NCBI GenBank assembly: GCA_005239165.1
Contig: RAPG01000005.1
Location: forward strand, 124,001 to 188,000
DNA length: 64,000 nucleotides
Direction: 5' to 3'
DNA from: Allopusillimonas ginsengisoli
Lineage (GTDB): Bacteria; Pseudomonadota; Gammaproteobacteria; Burkholderiales; Burkholderiaceae_B
Part shown: one piece after another, positions 42,957 to 51,392 of the stretch
Position numbering within the stretch: position 1 is the stretch's first letter
Layout of the letters: every line of letters begins with the position of its first letter
Position numbers and translations under genes: made by a program
Notes under the pieces: model-generated
What the model saw: only the letters and a program-made list of their open reading frames with translations
Databases searched by the model: none
What the model was told of the DNA's origin: nothing

Positions 42957-43757
42957 TTCGCCCAGGGGCTGGCGCGCATAATTGCAATTAAGCTGCATAG
43001 GACAAAAATTGGCGTCTTCTTGACGCCTGAAGGTGTCAAAGCGCGCTTTGGGCGGGGGCAGATCAACGGCCGCGCATAGGCCCTGTACGTCGATGAGGCT
43101 GATTTCGCGATTTCGGCCAGCAATGTAGCCAGCACGTTTGAATGACTTGAGCTGACGCGAAAAGGTTTCGGGCGCGATGTTGAGCTGTCGTGCAACCACG
43201 TTTTGATTTGCCGGCAAGATAAGCCTTACGCTGCGCTGCTGCATGTAGAGATCCATAAAGTACGTAACCATGCGCTGGGCTGAATTGCTGGTGGTGAGCA
43301 GGTCGATACGGTTAAGTGTTTGCGAAATACGCCGGGCCATGCCCTCGAGCATGGCGTAACAAAAGTCAGTAGATTTGCGTACAAGCAGCAGCAGGGGTTC
43401 GCGGGGGATGCGGTACACCGACGTGGCGCAGCAGGCGCGCGCCGAAAGCGGGTAATGCGCCGGGTTGATGAACATGCATGCCTCAGCCAGCAAGTCGCCA
43501 GCCTCCATAATGCGAAATATTTTGTTGTCGCCGTTGTACGAAGGCCTGTACAGGGCGATGCTGCCTGAATGGATAAAGAAAAAGTGGTGGGCCTGGTCGC
43601 CGGAGTGAAACAGGTGCTGTCTGGCTTTGAGCCTGACAAGGCGCGCCTGGGATGCCAGCACGTGAAGGGATTCGGTGCCGGCGTGGGCCAAAACGGGAGA
43701 GGTGGCAAGCCGCTGTGCGACAGCGAGCTCGCAGGGGATAGGTGCACCAGAGTTCAT
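42945..43757 (-). CDS. Crp/Fnr family regulator (DNR/NnrR-like)
   Basis: 270 residues. The cyclic-nucleotide-binding fold has LVRLKARQHLFHSGDQAHHFFFIHSGSIALYRP split across 37-68 and GDLLAEACMFINPAHYPLSARA; the C-terminal helix-turn-helix has NQNVVARQLNIAPETFSRQLKSFKRAG. The N-terminus lacks the Cys cluster that holds the Fe-S centre of true FNR, so it fits NO- or redox-sensing DNR/NnrR types better. It converges on nnrS with a 12-base overlap. It is the natural candidate to bind the FNR-type box ahead of the ABC-nnrS operon. Confidence 0.88.
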   Translation of the reverse strand: MNSGAPIPCELAVAQRLATSPVLAHAGTESLHVLASQARLVRLKARQHLFHSGDQAHHFFFIHSGSIALYRPSYNGDNKIFRIMEAGDLLAEACMFINPAHYPLSARACCATSVYRIPREPLLLLVRKSTDFCYAMLEGMARRISQTLNRIDLLTTSNSAQRMVTYFMDLYMQQRSVRLILPANQNVVARQLNIAPETFSRQLKSFKRAGYIAGRNREISLIDVQGLCAAVDLPPPKARFDTFRRQEDANFCPMQLNCNYARQPLGELSI

Positions 43758-44114
43758 GGCACGGTGCCTTTGCGGAAGTCGTGCGTGCCTGGCCAGAAGT
43801 GCATGCGGGCGCCCAGGGCAGGGGTTGTGATACGAGAGGGATAGCGCCGTTGATCACGACAGCAAAAGCGCGCTGGGAGAGCAAAGAGAGTCACGGTGGG
43901 GTCAGGTAAGAATTAAAGCGAGAAGGCCGACTGTGGCGCGCAAGACGCAAACCAAATACGGTGTCGGCGAGCATTATTCTACGTTGTATCAAGCCGTACA
44001 AAAATTGACGGTTATCATAAATTCTGACGAATCGTGGGTACTCTCGCGTATCGCAGCGGGCGGCTGCAGGCCTGCATTAAGGCTAGTTGCAACCGCCAGG
44101 GCCGATCTTATGCT
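43758..44114. other. Intergenic region upstream of the Crp/Fnr gene and downstream of gshA
   Basis: 357 bases. It holds the Crp/Fnr gene promoter and the end of the gshA transcript. A 73-codon plus-strand frame from a GTG at 43933 has plausible composition at first (KTQTKYGVGEHYSTLYQA) but no ribosome site, no family and runs into gshA antisense. No terminator-like hairpin with a T-run is visible. Confidence 0.4.
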
Positions 44115-45767
44115 TTACGGGCGCTCTAGCCCGGCGTTGTATCTTGCCACGTAGCTGTCAAAGTCTTCAGTATCACTGTTTTCAAGAGCTTGCTGTTCAT
44201 CAAATGAAACGCGGGAGAGATCCTGGTATTTGGCTTCGGTCAATGCATCAAATGGCTGGGTACGCAAAAAATCGCGGGTGGCTGTGCTTTGCTGCAGCGT
44301 GTACTCATGCAGTGACAGTTTGCGGGTACGAAGATCGTCAAGCACGCGTGCTGAAGGGGTGAGCGCAGGGTGTCGCACTTTTTCGGCCTGCCCGGCCAGT
44401 GCGGTGCTGTATTCGTCGCCCCCGTACGCGCTGTCGAGCAGGCCGGCATATGGCCCAATGCGTTCGATCAGTTCGTTTGCCCAGTCAGAGAGCAGTGTTT
44501 TGTTGCCGTTTTTGGTCAGTTGCAACCCCGGCCGGCGGCCCTCCTTCACGACGGTCGCAAAGTTATCATGGCTGTCGGCACAATAGCCATTTTGGGGAAA
44601 GAGCGCACTTTCTTCAGTAGCACAGAACAGCAGAAACGCATCCATAAAGCGGCTGGTTTCAGCCGATATGCCCAGCGGCGAAAAAGGGTCAATATCCAGG
44701 CAGCGTACCTCGATGTACTCTACGCCTCGCTGAGCAAGCGCCGTGACGGGCCGCTCACCACGACCGGTGGTGCGCTTGGGCCGTATGCTGGAGTAATACT
44801 CGTTTTCGATCTGGATGATATTGGTATTGAGCTGTACCCATTCGCCGTTCTGATGCGTGCCAATGGCCTCATAAGCAGGCCAGGGTGTGGTGGAGGCTGT
44901 ATAAATGCGCGCCAGAAAGGTTTCCAGGTCGTTATAACAAAGCTGTAATTCTGACTGTGCCTTGTTGCTCTGGTAGCCCAGATCACTCATGCGCAAACTG
45001 GTGGCATATGGCAGATAAAGCGTCTGCTCATCAAGCTGTTGCAGGCCCGACAGGTTGCCACGCAAAAAGCAGCTTGAAACCGCCGGTGCCGCGCCGAACA
45101 GGTACATCAAGAGCCATGAAAAGCGGGTAAAGTTGCGTATGAGTGCCAGATACCCTTTAGACCGGCGCTGGGTAGCGTCGTCAACTCTGGAGCAGGCCTT
45201 AATGATATTTTTGACGGTAGTGCAGCCTGAGTCGCGGCCCTTGCCTGCTGCCTTGAGCGAGCCGTGTTCGTCATGCTGGTCGAAGAGATCCCAGAAAGCG
45301 TCGGGCAGAGAAAAATTGTAGTGAACCCCGGCAATGCATTGCATAGACTTGCCGTAGCGAACCGCCAGGCCGCGTCGGTACACGTGCTTGAGCATGCCGC
45401 TGTTTGAGGTGCCATACCACGCGATGGGGATGTCAGCGTCAGCGGGCAGATGCGCGGGCATGGACTGATTCCACATCAGTTCGCCTTGTAGCTGGCGAGC
45501 CACAAAAGCATGCGTTTGCCGCAACTCGGCAAGCAGGCTGTCTGTTGAATGATGGGTAGTCGTGATCAGCTCAAGCAGTGCTTCAGAGTAATCGGTGGTA
45601 ATGCCTGGATGGGTAAGTGCTGAACCCAGAGCCTGGGGGTGAGGCGTCTGGGCCAGTACGCCCTTTTCTGTGACACGCAGGCTTTCTTTTTCGATACCGC
45701 GTAATATGCCTTTCAGCACAGGCAGATGACGGCTTAAGGTGTTATAGCCTGAGTTGCTTGGAGTCAT
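44115..45767 (-). CDS. gshA: Glutamate-cysteine ligase GshA
   Basis: 550 residues from the ATG at 45767; 74 further upstream codons have no family resemblance. It matches the E. coli-type GshA: LKGILRGIEKESLRVTEKG at the ATP/glutamate site, TTDYSEALLELIT, MWNQSMPAHLP, HVYRRGLAVRYGKSMQCIAGVHYNFSLP split over about 160-190, and YIEVRCLDIDPFSPLGIS. It makes gamma-glutamylcysteine, the first step of glutathione synthesis. It is monocistronic here; a lipoprotein gene starts divergently 63 bases away. Confidence 0.94.
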   Translation of the reverse strand: MTPSNSGYNTLSRHLPVLKGILRGIEKESLRVTEKGVLAQTPHPQALGSALTHPGITTDYSEALLELITTTHHSTDSLLAELRQTHAFVARQLQGELMWNQSMPAHLPADADIPIAWYGTSNSGMLKHVYRRGLAVRYGKSMQCIAGVHYNFSLPDAFWDLFDQHDEHGSLKAAGKGRDSGCTTVKNIIKACSRVDDATQRRSKGYLALIRNFTRFSWLLMYLFGAAPAVSSCFLRGNLSGLQQLDEQTLYLPYATSLRMSDLGYQSNKAQSELQLCYNDLETFLARIYTASTTPWPAYEAIGTHQNGEWVQLNTNIIQIENEYYSSIRPKRTTGRGERPVTALAQRGVEYIEVRCLDIDPFSPLGISAETSRFMDAFLLFCATEESALFPQNGYCADSHDNFATVVKEGRRPGLQLTKNGNKTLLSDWANELIERIGPYAGLLDSAYGGDEYSTALAGQAEKVRHPALTPSARVLDDLRTRKLSLHEYTLQQSTATRDFLRTQPFDALTEAKYQDLSRVSFDEQQALENSDTEDFDSYVARYNAGLERP

Positions 45768-45830
45768 TAGGCGAAATCTTTTTAATAAACTAAGTGCAAG
45801 AATGCGGACGATTTTAACTGAGGTGCTGCT

Positions 45831-46340
45831 TTGAGGCGTATAGGCTTGGTATTTCTGCTGTCCTGTCTGCTGGCAGCGTGCTCCCCACAATATAACTGGC
45901 GCAGCGTCTCTGTGGGCGACGGCGCGGTTACGGCGTTTTTTCCAGACAAACCCCAGTCTGAAGTACGCAGCATGTCGTTTGATGGTCACGAGCTGTCATT
46001 TTCCATGACCAGCGTCGCAGTCGGTGACACCCTGTTTGCGGTGGCGTATGCGCCGCTGCCAGAGGCCATGCGCAACGACACCGATTTGCGCCAGCGTTTT
46101 GCGCATTCGGTCATGGTGTCGTTGTACGAAAATTTTGGCCAGGCGGTGCCTGAAGGCCTTCCGGCCTTTGGAAAGAGGTTTATTGTTGAAGGCACGCCAC
46201 AAAACGAGCCCGTGCGGCTTCAGGCCAGTGTGTGGCTGACGGAGCATATGCTGGCTGAAGGCTTGATCATGGGGCCGGTGTCGGCGTTTCCGCAGGCTGA
46301 GGCAGATGAATTTTTGCAGGGCATAAAGCCAGCTGAATAG
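45831..46340 (+). CDS. Small lipoprotein of unknown function
   Basis: 169 residues from a TTG at 45831, supported by GAGGTG just upstream. The signal MRRIGLVFLLSCLLAAC is a clear lipobox. The mature protein is a single mixed domain with FFPDKPQSEVRSMSFDGHEL, SVMVSLYENFGQ and FIVEGTPQNEPVRLQASVWL. I do not recognise a named family. It is divergent from gshA and its 3' end overlaps a convergent LuxR-type gene by 74 bases. Confidence 0.75.
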   Translation: MRRIGLVFLLSCLLAACSPQYNWRSVSVGDGAVTAFFPDKPQSEVRSMSFDGHELSFSMTSVAVGDTLFAVAYAPLPEAMRNDTDLRQRFAHSVMVSLYENFGQAVPEGLPAFGKRFIVEGTPQNEPVRLQASVWLTEHMLAEGLIMGPVSAFPQAEADEFLQGIKPAE

Positions 46341-46575
46341 ATGGGCAGGCTGTGTGCAGCAGCCCGGCCTGCAACAGAACAGTTATGGCAGCCTGGCGCC
46401 GGTGTACGCCCAATTTGCGGCAGGCAGTCTGGATATGGAAATTGACGGTTCTTTCGGAAACGCCAAGAATTTTTCCAACTTCCCAGCTGGTTTTGCCCAG
46501 GGATGCCCAGTGCAGGCAGGCCAGTTCGTTTTGTGAGAGAGGTTTCATGATGAGCGGCCTGAATCTCTGACCCAT
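46267..46575 (-). CDS. Stand-alone LuxR-type helix-turn-helix protein
   Basis: 102 residues; a second ATG at 46548 would start exactly at the DNA-binding domain. LSQNELACLHWASLGKTSWEVGKILGVSERTVNFH followed by CRKLGVHRRQAAITVLLQAGL (written here in two parts, together residues 13-70) is a complete LuxR C-terminal domain of the quorum-sensing subclass (TSWEVGKILGVSERTVNFH type). The autoinducer-binding domain is absent, and the C-terminal tail is Pro/Cys-rich. It overlaps the lipoprotein gene convergently. It may be a DNA-binding-only regulator or a remnant of a LuxR gene. Confidence 0.7.
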   Translation of the reverse strand: MGQRFRPLIMKPLSQNELACLHWASLGKTSWEVGKILGVSERTVNFHIQTACRKLGVHRRQAAITVLLQAGLLHTACPSIQLALCPAKIHLPQPAETPTPAP

Positions 46576-46724
46576 TAAGATGATGCTGAATGTATCAAAA
46601 TTTATCGTAAATTAATAGAAAAAATCCAGGCTGAGAGCAAGCTTATCTGCAGCTGGCACAAAAAGTGCCGCGCGATTGCTCCCCGGGCAAGTGATAAACT
46701 ATCTGCCACATAACCTATCTCGTA

Positions 46725-46784
46725 GCGCGCCGATTTGCTTGATCTGCTTGCGGGCGCCTCATAAATCCAGCTAAAGAGGTCCTC
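46725..46784 (+). promoter_or_regulatory. SAM-II riboswitch-like element in the metX leader
   Basis: The leader has a GCGCC stem strand (46727-46731), a pyrimidine-rich loop starting GATTT, the return strand GGCGC (46753-46757), then TCATAAATCCAGCTAAAGAGG. AAATC (46763-46767) can pair back to GATTT in the loop, making the H-type pseudoknot of SAM-II, and the AUAAAU and GCUAAA blocks match the SAM-II consensus as I remember it. The AAAGAGG at the end is the metX ribosome site, so SAM binding would hide it and lower translation. Confidence 0.75.
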
Positions 46785-48026
46785 ATGACCGAATCTTCCG
46801 CAACGCGTATTCCTTCTGCATCTTCTGTAACCGCTGACATTCCGGTGCCACCCGGCTCGGTAGGCGTTGTTGCTCCCGAAATTATCAGTTTTAACGAGCC
46901 CTTGCCGCTGGCCAGCGGGCAGGTGTTGCCTTCTTACGAGCTGGCGGTAGAAACCTATGGCACGCTAAATGCGGCACGAAGCAATGCCGTGCTTATCTGT
47001 CATGCCCTGAACGCCTCGCATCATGTAGCGGGTATTTCTGCTGCCAACGCCAATGACATAGGCTGGTGGGACAACATGGTCGGGCCCGGCAAAGCAGTCG
47101 ATACTGATCGTTTTTTCGTAATTGGCGTCAACAATATCGGGTCGTGCTTCGGATCCACTGGGCCGGCCAGTATCAACCCCGCCACGGGCAAGCCGTGGGG
47201 CGCCGCCTTTCCGATGCTGACAGTCGAAGACTGGGTATTGGCCCAGGCCAGGCTTGCTGATCATTTTGGCATTGAAAAGCTCGCGGCGGTGATGGGGGGG
47301 TCGCTGGGCGGAATGCAGGCGCTGAGCTGGGCCATTACCTGTCCTGAGCGTATCGGCGACTGCATCGTCATCGCCAGCACACCCAGGCTTTCGGCGCAGA
47401 ATATCGGGTTTAACGAGGTGGCGCGGCGCTCCATCATCAGCGATCCTGACTTTCACGGTGGCGACTATTATGCACAGGGTACTGTTCCCGCGCATGGTCT
47501 GTCGGTGGCCCGTATGGTTGGGCACATTACCTATCTGTCGGATGAGGACATGGCCGCAAAATTTGGTCGCGCGCAGCGCGAGCCGGGCGACAATGGCGAA
47601 TTCCATTATGGCTATGGGGTTGAGTTTGAAGTTGAGTCATACCTGCGTTATCAGGGTGAAAAATTTTCACGCTACTTTGATGCCAACACCTACCTGCTCA
47701 TTACACGTGCCCTCGATTATTTTGATCCGTCGCGCAATTTTGGCGGCGATCTGGTCAAAGCACTTGAACCGGCAAAATCTGAATTCCTGCTTGTTTCGTT
47801 TACTACCGACTGGCGCTTTCCGCCCGAGCGGTCCCGTGAAATCGTGAAGGCATTGCTCAAAAACAAATTGCCGGTGACCTACGCAGAGATTAATGCACCG
47901 CATGGGCACGATGCGTTTCTGCTGGATGATGCCCGTTACCATGCCATTGTTCAGGGCTATTACGACCGTATCGCGGCCAGGCTGGGTTTGCCTGAGCGCA
48001 GCCGCACAACGGGGGTGTTGAAATGA
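46785..48026 (+). CDS. metX: Homoserine O-acyltransferase MetX
   Basis: 413 residues. Alpha/beta-hydrolase acyltransferase with [23 protein letters not shown] near 57, [17 protein letters not shown] near 118, the nucleophile elbow [14 protein letters not shown] (Ser about 170) and a late [12 protein letters not shown] holding the catalytic His. It transfers an acetyl or succinyl group to L-homoserine in methionine synthesis. A SAM-II-like riboswitch precedes it, and metW overlaps its stop by 4 bases. Confidence 0.95.
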   Translation: MTESSATRIPSASSVTADIPVPPGSVGVVAPEIISFNEPLPLASGQVLPSYELAVETYGTLNAARSNAVLICHALNASHHVAGISAANANDIGWWDNMVGPGKAVDTDRFFVIGVNNIGSCFGSTGPASINPATGKPWGAAFPMLTVEDWVLAQARLADHFGIEKLAAVMGGSLGGMQALSWAITCPERIGDCIVIASTPRLSAQNIGFNEVARRSIISDPDFHGGDYYAQGTVPAHGLSVARMVGHITYLSDEDMAAKFGRAQREPGDNGEFHYGYGVEFEVESYLRYQGEKFSRYFDANTYLLITRALDYFDPSRNFGGDLVKALEPAKSEFLLVSFTTDWRFPPERSREIVKALLKNKLPVTYAEINAPHGHDAFLLDDARYHAIVQGYYDRIAARLGLPERSRTTGVLK

Positions 48027-48691
48027 TTGCCAGCAAAACCACACATGCACAGGTTCAGGCCTCAGGTTCGGGCGAACCCGTTGCGCCGCAGCATATGCGC
48101 GCCGACCTTGTACGTATCGCCAGCTGGATCGAGCCTGGCAGCCGTGTGCTTGATCTCGGGTGCGCAGATGGCGCGCTGCTGGCTTATTTGCATAAAAACA
48201 AAGAGATTACCGGCGTAGGCGTCGAGCTCAATGACAAGCAGGTGATCGCGGCGGTAAGACGCGGTGTGTGTGTTATTCAGCAAAACCTTGAGGATGGGCT
48301 GGCACTGTTCGATGACCAGCAGTTTGACACCGTCGTGTTGTCACGCACGCTGCAGTCCATGCACAACACCGAGCATATTCTTCGCGAAATGGCTCGTGTG
48401 GCACGCTACGGCGTTGTGTCGTTTCCCAACTTTGGGTACTGGCCACACGGCTGGTCAATTTTGCGCGGGCGCATGCCGGTTACCGGCGAGATGCCTTACC
48501 AGTGGTTTGATACGCCCAATATTCACTTGTGTACCCTGAGCGACTTTGAAGATCTGGCCCTCGCGTTGCAGTTGCGTATTACGCATCTGGCGACGTTCAA
48601 TGGCAAGAAAGAAGTTAAACTTTTGCCAGGCTGGCGCAGCACGCTGGCTGTCTATCGCTTTGAATCTCCCCGATTTACCGAAGAGGCCTAG
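48023..48691 (+). CDS. metW: MetW, methionine biosynthesis partner of MetX
   Basis: 222 residues. Methyltransferase-like fold with SAM motif [16 protein letters not shown] near 47, [19 protein letters not shown], and [15 protein letters not shown]; then the MetW-specific [41 protein letters not shown] (split here; residues about 131-172). MetW is needed with MetX for homoserine acylation in several bacteria. It overlaps metX by 4 bases and shares its riboswitch. Confidence 0.93.
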   Translation: MIASKTTHAQVQASGSGEPVAPQHMRADLVRIASWIEPGSRVLDLGCADGALLAYLHKNKEITGVGVELNDKQVIAAVRRGVCVIQQNLEDGLALFDDQQFDTVVLSRTLQSMHNTEHILREMARVARYGVVSFPNFGYWPHGWSILRGRMPVTGEMPYQWFDTPNIHLCTLSDFEDLALALQLRITHLATFNGKKEVKLLPGWRSTLAVYRFESPRFTEEA

Positions 48692-48738
48692 CTATTTTCC
48701 CGTCCTCCCATGTCTATACCAGCCCGCGTGTCATCCCA

Positions 48739-49941
48739 TTGCTGGTGCTGGGGTTTGCCAGCGGCTTGCCCCTGGCGCTGACCAGCGGCACGCTGCAGGC
48801 CTGGGCGACGGTAGAGGGCGTTTCACTGCAGAATATTGGCTTTCTCACGCTCATCGGCACGGCATACACCATTAAGTTTTTGTGGGCACCGCTGGTAGAT
48901 CGCTATGCACCGCCGGTGCTGGGCCGTCGTCGCAGCTGGGTGTTTTTCTCGCAAATTCTGCTGGCGCTTAGCATTGCTGGCATGGGCTTTATGTCACCCT
49001 CAGGCAATCTTGGTGCGCTGGCCATTCTGGCTGTGCTGGTGGCGTTTCTGTCTGCCACGCAAGATATCGCCTTTGATGCCTACAGTACCGATGTGCTGCG
49101 CAACGAAGAGCGCGCGGCCGGTGCGGCGGTTAAGGTGCTGGGGTATCGCCTGGCCATGATTGTGTCGGGCGGGCTGGCGCTGGTGCTGGCTGACCAGTGG
49201 CTGGGCTGGCAGAACATGTATTTTCTGATGGGCGGTTTTATGGCGGTGTGTGCGGTCGCCACCGTGCTGGCCCCTGAACCCGAGGTTGTGGCCAAAGCCC
49301 CATCGTCGTTGCGCAATGCCGTCATCGAGCCCCTGGCTGAGTTCTTCAGTCGCAAAGGCGCTCTGACCGTGCTGTTGCTCATTGTGCTGTACAAGCTGGG
49401 TGACGCCTTTGCCGGGGCGCTGTCGACCACCTTTTTGCTTCGAGGGGCCGGCTTCAGCGTGTCTGAAGTGGGCACGATTAACAAGATTTTTGGTCTGGCA
49501 GCTACGATTGTCGGTGCTCTGGCAGGTGGTTCCATTATGGCCAGGCTGGGGCTTTACCGTTCGCTCATGCTGTTCGGGATACTGCAGGCCGTATCCAATT
49601 TCGGCTATTGGGTGCTGGCTGTCACGCCGCCACATTTGTCTTTCATGGCGCTGGTGGTGGCCGTCGAAAACCTGTGCGGGGGGCTGGGAACGGCCGGGTT
49701 TGTCGCTTTGCTGATGGCGCTTTGCCGGCGCGAATTTTCGGCCACACAGTTTGCGCTGCTGTCGGCGCTGTCTGCAGTTGGGCGCACCTATCTGGCCGGC
49801 CCGCTAACGCCACCTTTGGTCGAGTCCATGGGCTGGTCTGGCTTTTTTGTTCTGACGGTGCTTATTGCCCTGCCTGGCTTGCTGCTGTTGCGCTTGCGCC
49901 GGGCTGAGATTCAGCAGCTGGATATCGCGCCCGGGCACTAA
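48739..49941 (+). CDS. ampG: AmpG-like muropeptide permease (MFS)
   Basis: At least 400 residues with about 12 membrane helices. LGFASGLPLALTSGTLQAWA near the start, FLWAPLVDRYAPPVLGRRRSWVF and SATQDIAFDAYSTDVL are AmpG hallmarks. It imports anhydro-muropeptides for cell-wall recycling and influences AmpC induction in some species. The only usual start in frame is the TTG at 48739, but protein-like sequence (HVYTSPRVIPL) continues upstream to 48709, so the true start may be a rare codon such as ATT at 48694. It follows metW by 47 bases, a conserved order in Bordetella relatives (from memory). Confidence 0.88.
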   Translation: MLVLGFASGLPLALTSGTLQAWATVEGVSLQNIGFLTLIGTAYTIKFLWAPLVDRYAPPVLGRRRSWVFFSQILLALSIAGMGFMSPSGNLGALAILAVLVAFLSATQDIAFDAYSTDVLRNEERAAGAAVKVLGYRLAMIVSGGLALVLADQWLGWQNMYFLMGGFMAVCAVATVLAPEPEVVAKAPSSLRNAVIEPLAEFFSRKGALTVLLLIVLYKLGDAFAGALSTTFLLRGAGFSVSEVGTINKIFGLAATIVGALAGGSIMARLGLYRSLMLFGILQAVSNFGYWVLAVTPPHLSFMALVVAVENLCGGLGTAGFVALLMALCRREFSATQFALLSALSAVGRTYLAGPLTPPLVESMGWSGFFVLTVLIALPGLLLLRLRRAEIQQLDIAPGH

Positions 49942-50259
49942 TCTGATGCGTCAGAACGAGCTCTCGTTCAGGGATAAGTTCCTGGGCAAGGACTAAGGTT
50001 AGGGCAGCAAGCTGCCCATCTAGCACGTCCATGATAGCCATGAGAGCCGCGCCGCCCAACTGCCGATCAAGCAGTATGTCGTCTGCCAGCGGGTACGGGT
50101 AAGCTCAAGCTGCAGACCTGGGCCCTGGGTCAAGAGCGGCGGTGTTTACGGGTACCTGACGCCGCCGTACAGGGTGATGCAAATACCGGCCAGTAAGCCG
50201 GACCTTTGCACACTTAGGGCACGCAGTAATACGACCTGTTACTGCGCCGCGCGAACGGC
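49942..50259. other. Intergenic region after ampG
   Basis: 318 bases between convergent ampG and the glutathione transferase gene. Two small inverted repeats follow the ampG stop: TCTGA-TGCG-TCAGA at 49942-49955 and GAACGAG-CT-CTCGTTC at 49954-49969. They could form a weak transcription end but no T-run follows. A minus-strand stretch about 49960-50080 reads like protein (LLDRQLGGAALMAIMDVL) but has no start or stop arrangement to support a gene; it may be a worn remnant. Confidence 0.4.
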
Positions 50260-50964
50260 TCAGTCGCGTGGCGGAGTGATCAGGCCTTTTGCAACGGCAG
50301 GTCGGGCCACAAATGCTTCGAGTGTGCGTTGTACGTTCTTGAAGTCGCTGAACCCCACCAGATCGCCAGCTTCATAAAAGCCCACCAGGTTGCGTACCCA
50401 CGGAAATGTCGCGATATCGGCAATGGTGTAGGCCTCGCCCATGATCCATTGCTGGTCTTTCAGCTGGTTATCCAGCACCCCTAAAAGGCGTCGTGACTCG
50501 TTGACGTAGCGGTCGCGGGGGCGCTTGTCTTCGTAATCTTTGCCAGCAAACTTGTGGAAGAAGCCCAGCTGCCCAAACATGGGGCCTATGCCACCCATTT
50601 GAAACATCAGCCATTGCAGCGTTTCATAACGCCCCACGGGAGTGACAGGGATGAACAGCCCGGTTTTGTCAGCCAGGTAGAGAAGAATTGCGCCTGATTC
50701 AAACAAGGCCAGAGGTTCTGCGTCGGGCCCATTAGGGTCGATGATGGCTGGTATTTTGTTATTGGGGCTGATCGAAAGAAACTCGGGTGTGCGCTGCTCG
50801 TTGGTGTCAAAACGTACGTTGTGCACCTCATAAGGCAGGCCGGTTTCTTCTAACATGATAGATACTTTCACCCCGTTTGGCGTATTACGCGAGTACAGCT
50901 GGATACGGTCAGGGTGCTGGGCGGGCCATTTCTGGCTGATGAGAAAGTCTGAAATTTCGGTCAT
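50260..50964 (-). CDS. Glutathione S-transferase, Nu-class (YghU/YfcG-like)
   Basis: 234 residues from the ATG at 50964; the open frame upstream overlaps ynfA. The thioredoxin-fold half has IQLYSRNTPNGVKVSIMLEE with Asn/Thr at the glutathione site instead of Tyr/Ser, then NNKIPAIIDPNG and ALFESGAILLYLADKTG. The helical half has YTIADIATFPWVRN. This fits the Nu-class, which acts as a disulfide-bond reductase and peroxidase with glutathione. It is 21 bases after ynfA on the same strand. Confidence 0.9.
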   Translation of the reverse strand: MTEISDFLISQKWPAQHPDRIQLYSRNTPNGVKVSIMLEETGLPYEVHNVRFDTNEQRTPEFLSISPNNKIPAIIDPNGPDAEPLALFESGAILLYLADKTGLFIPVTPVGRYETLQWLMFQMGGIGPMFGQLGFFHKFAGKDYEDKRPRDRYVNESRRLLGVLDNQLKDQQWIMGEAYTIADIATFPWVRNLVGFYEAGDLVGFSDFKNVQRTLEAFVARPAVAKGLITPPRD

Positions 50965-50984
50965 GTGGTTTTCCTTGTTATAGA

Positions 50985-51317
50985 TTATGCAGAGTTTGGC
51001 TGAAGGGCGATAATTGCCATGCCCGCCAACGCCATCAACGCACCGGCGATATCCCAGCGAGTGAGTGGCACACCCTCGACGATGCGCAGCCATGCCAGTG
51101 CCATCGTAATGTACATGCCCCCATATGCTGCGTACGTGCGGCCCGCCGCAGCGGGGTGCAGTGTAAGCAGCCACACAAACAACGCCATCGACACCGCTGC
51201 GGGCACGAGCAGCCACAGGCTTTTTTCCTGCCGGATTACCAGCCACGGAAGATAGCAGCCGACAATTTCAAATAGGGCGGTGACAGCAAATAAAAAAGCA
51301 ACGCGAAAAATTTCCAA
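50985..51317 (-). CDS. YnfA/UPF0060 family small membrane protein
   Basis: 110 residues with four membrane helices, the usual form of the family. [20 protein letters not shown] and [25 protein letters not shown] (split by the loop) are conserved family blocks. It resembles small-multidrug-resistance proteins in size; a drug efflux role has been suggested for relatives. It precedes the glutathione transferase gene closely. Confidence 0.92.
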   Translation of the reverse strand: MEIFRVAFLFAVTALFEIVGCYLPWLVIRQEKSLWLLVPAAVSMALFVWLLTLHPAAAGRTYAAYGGMYITMALAWLRIVEGVPLTRWDIAGALMALAGMAIIALQPNSA

Positions 51318-51392
51318 GCCAAACTACCTGTTGAGTTGCCGAAATATTGTGCCATGAGTGCATCATGTTGTCTGCCTCTGCGCCGGGTAGGT

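Noticed and set aside
43933..44154. 73-codon plus-strand frame with a reasonable-looking N-terminus
   Set aside because: GTG start without ribosome site, no family resemblance, and its second half is antisense to gshA.
49862..50059. Minus-strand stretch with protein-like composition after ampG
   Set aside because: No convincing start or family, and half lies antisense to ampG; kept only as a possible remnant in the gap entry.
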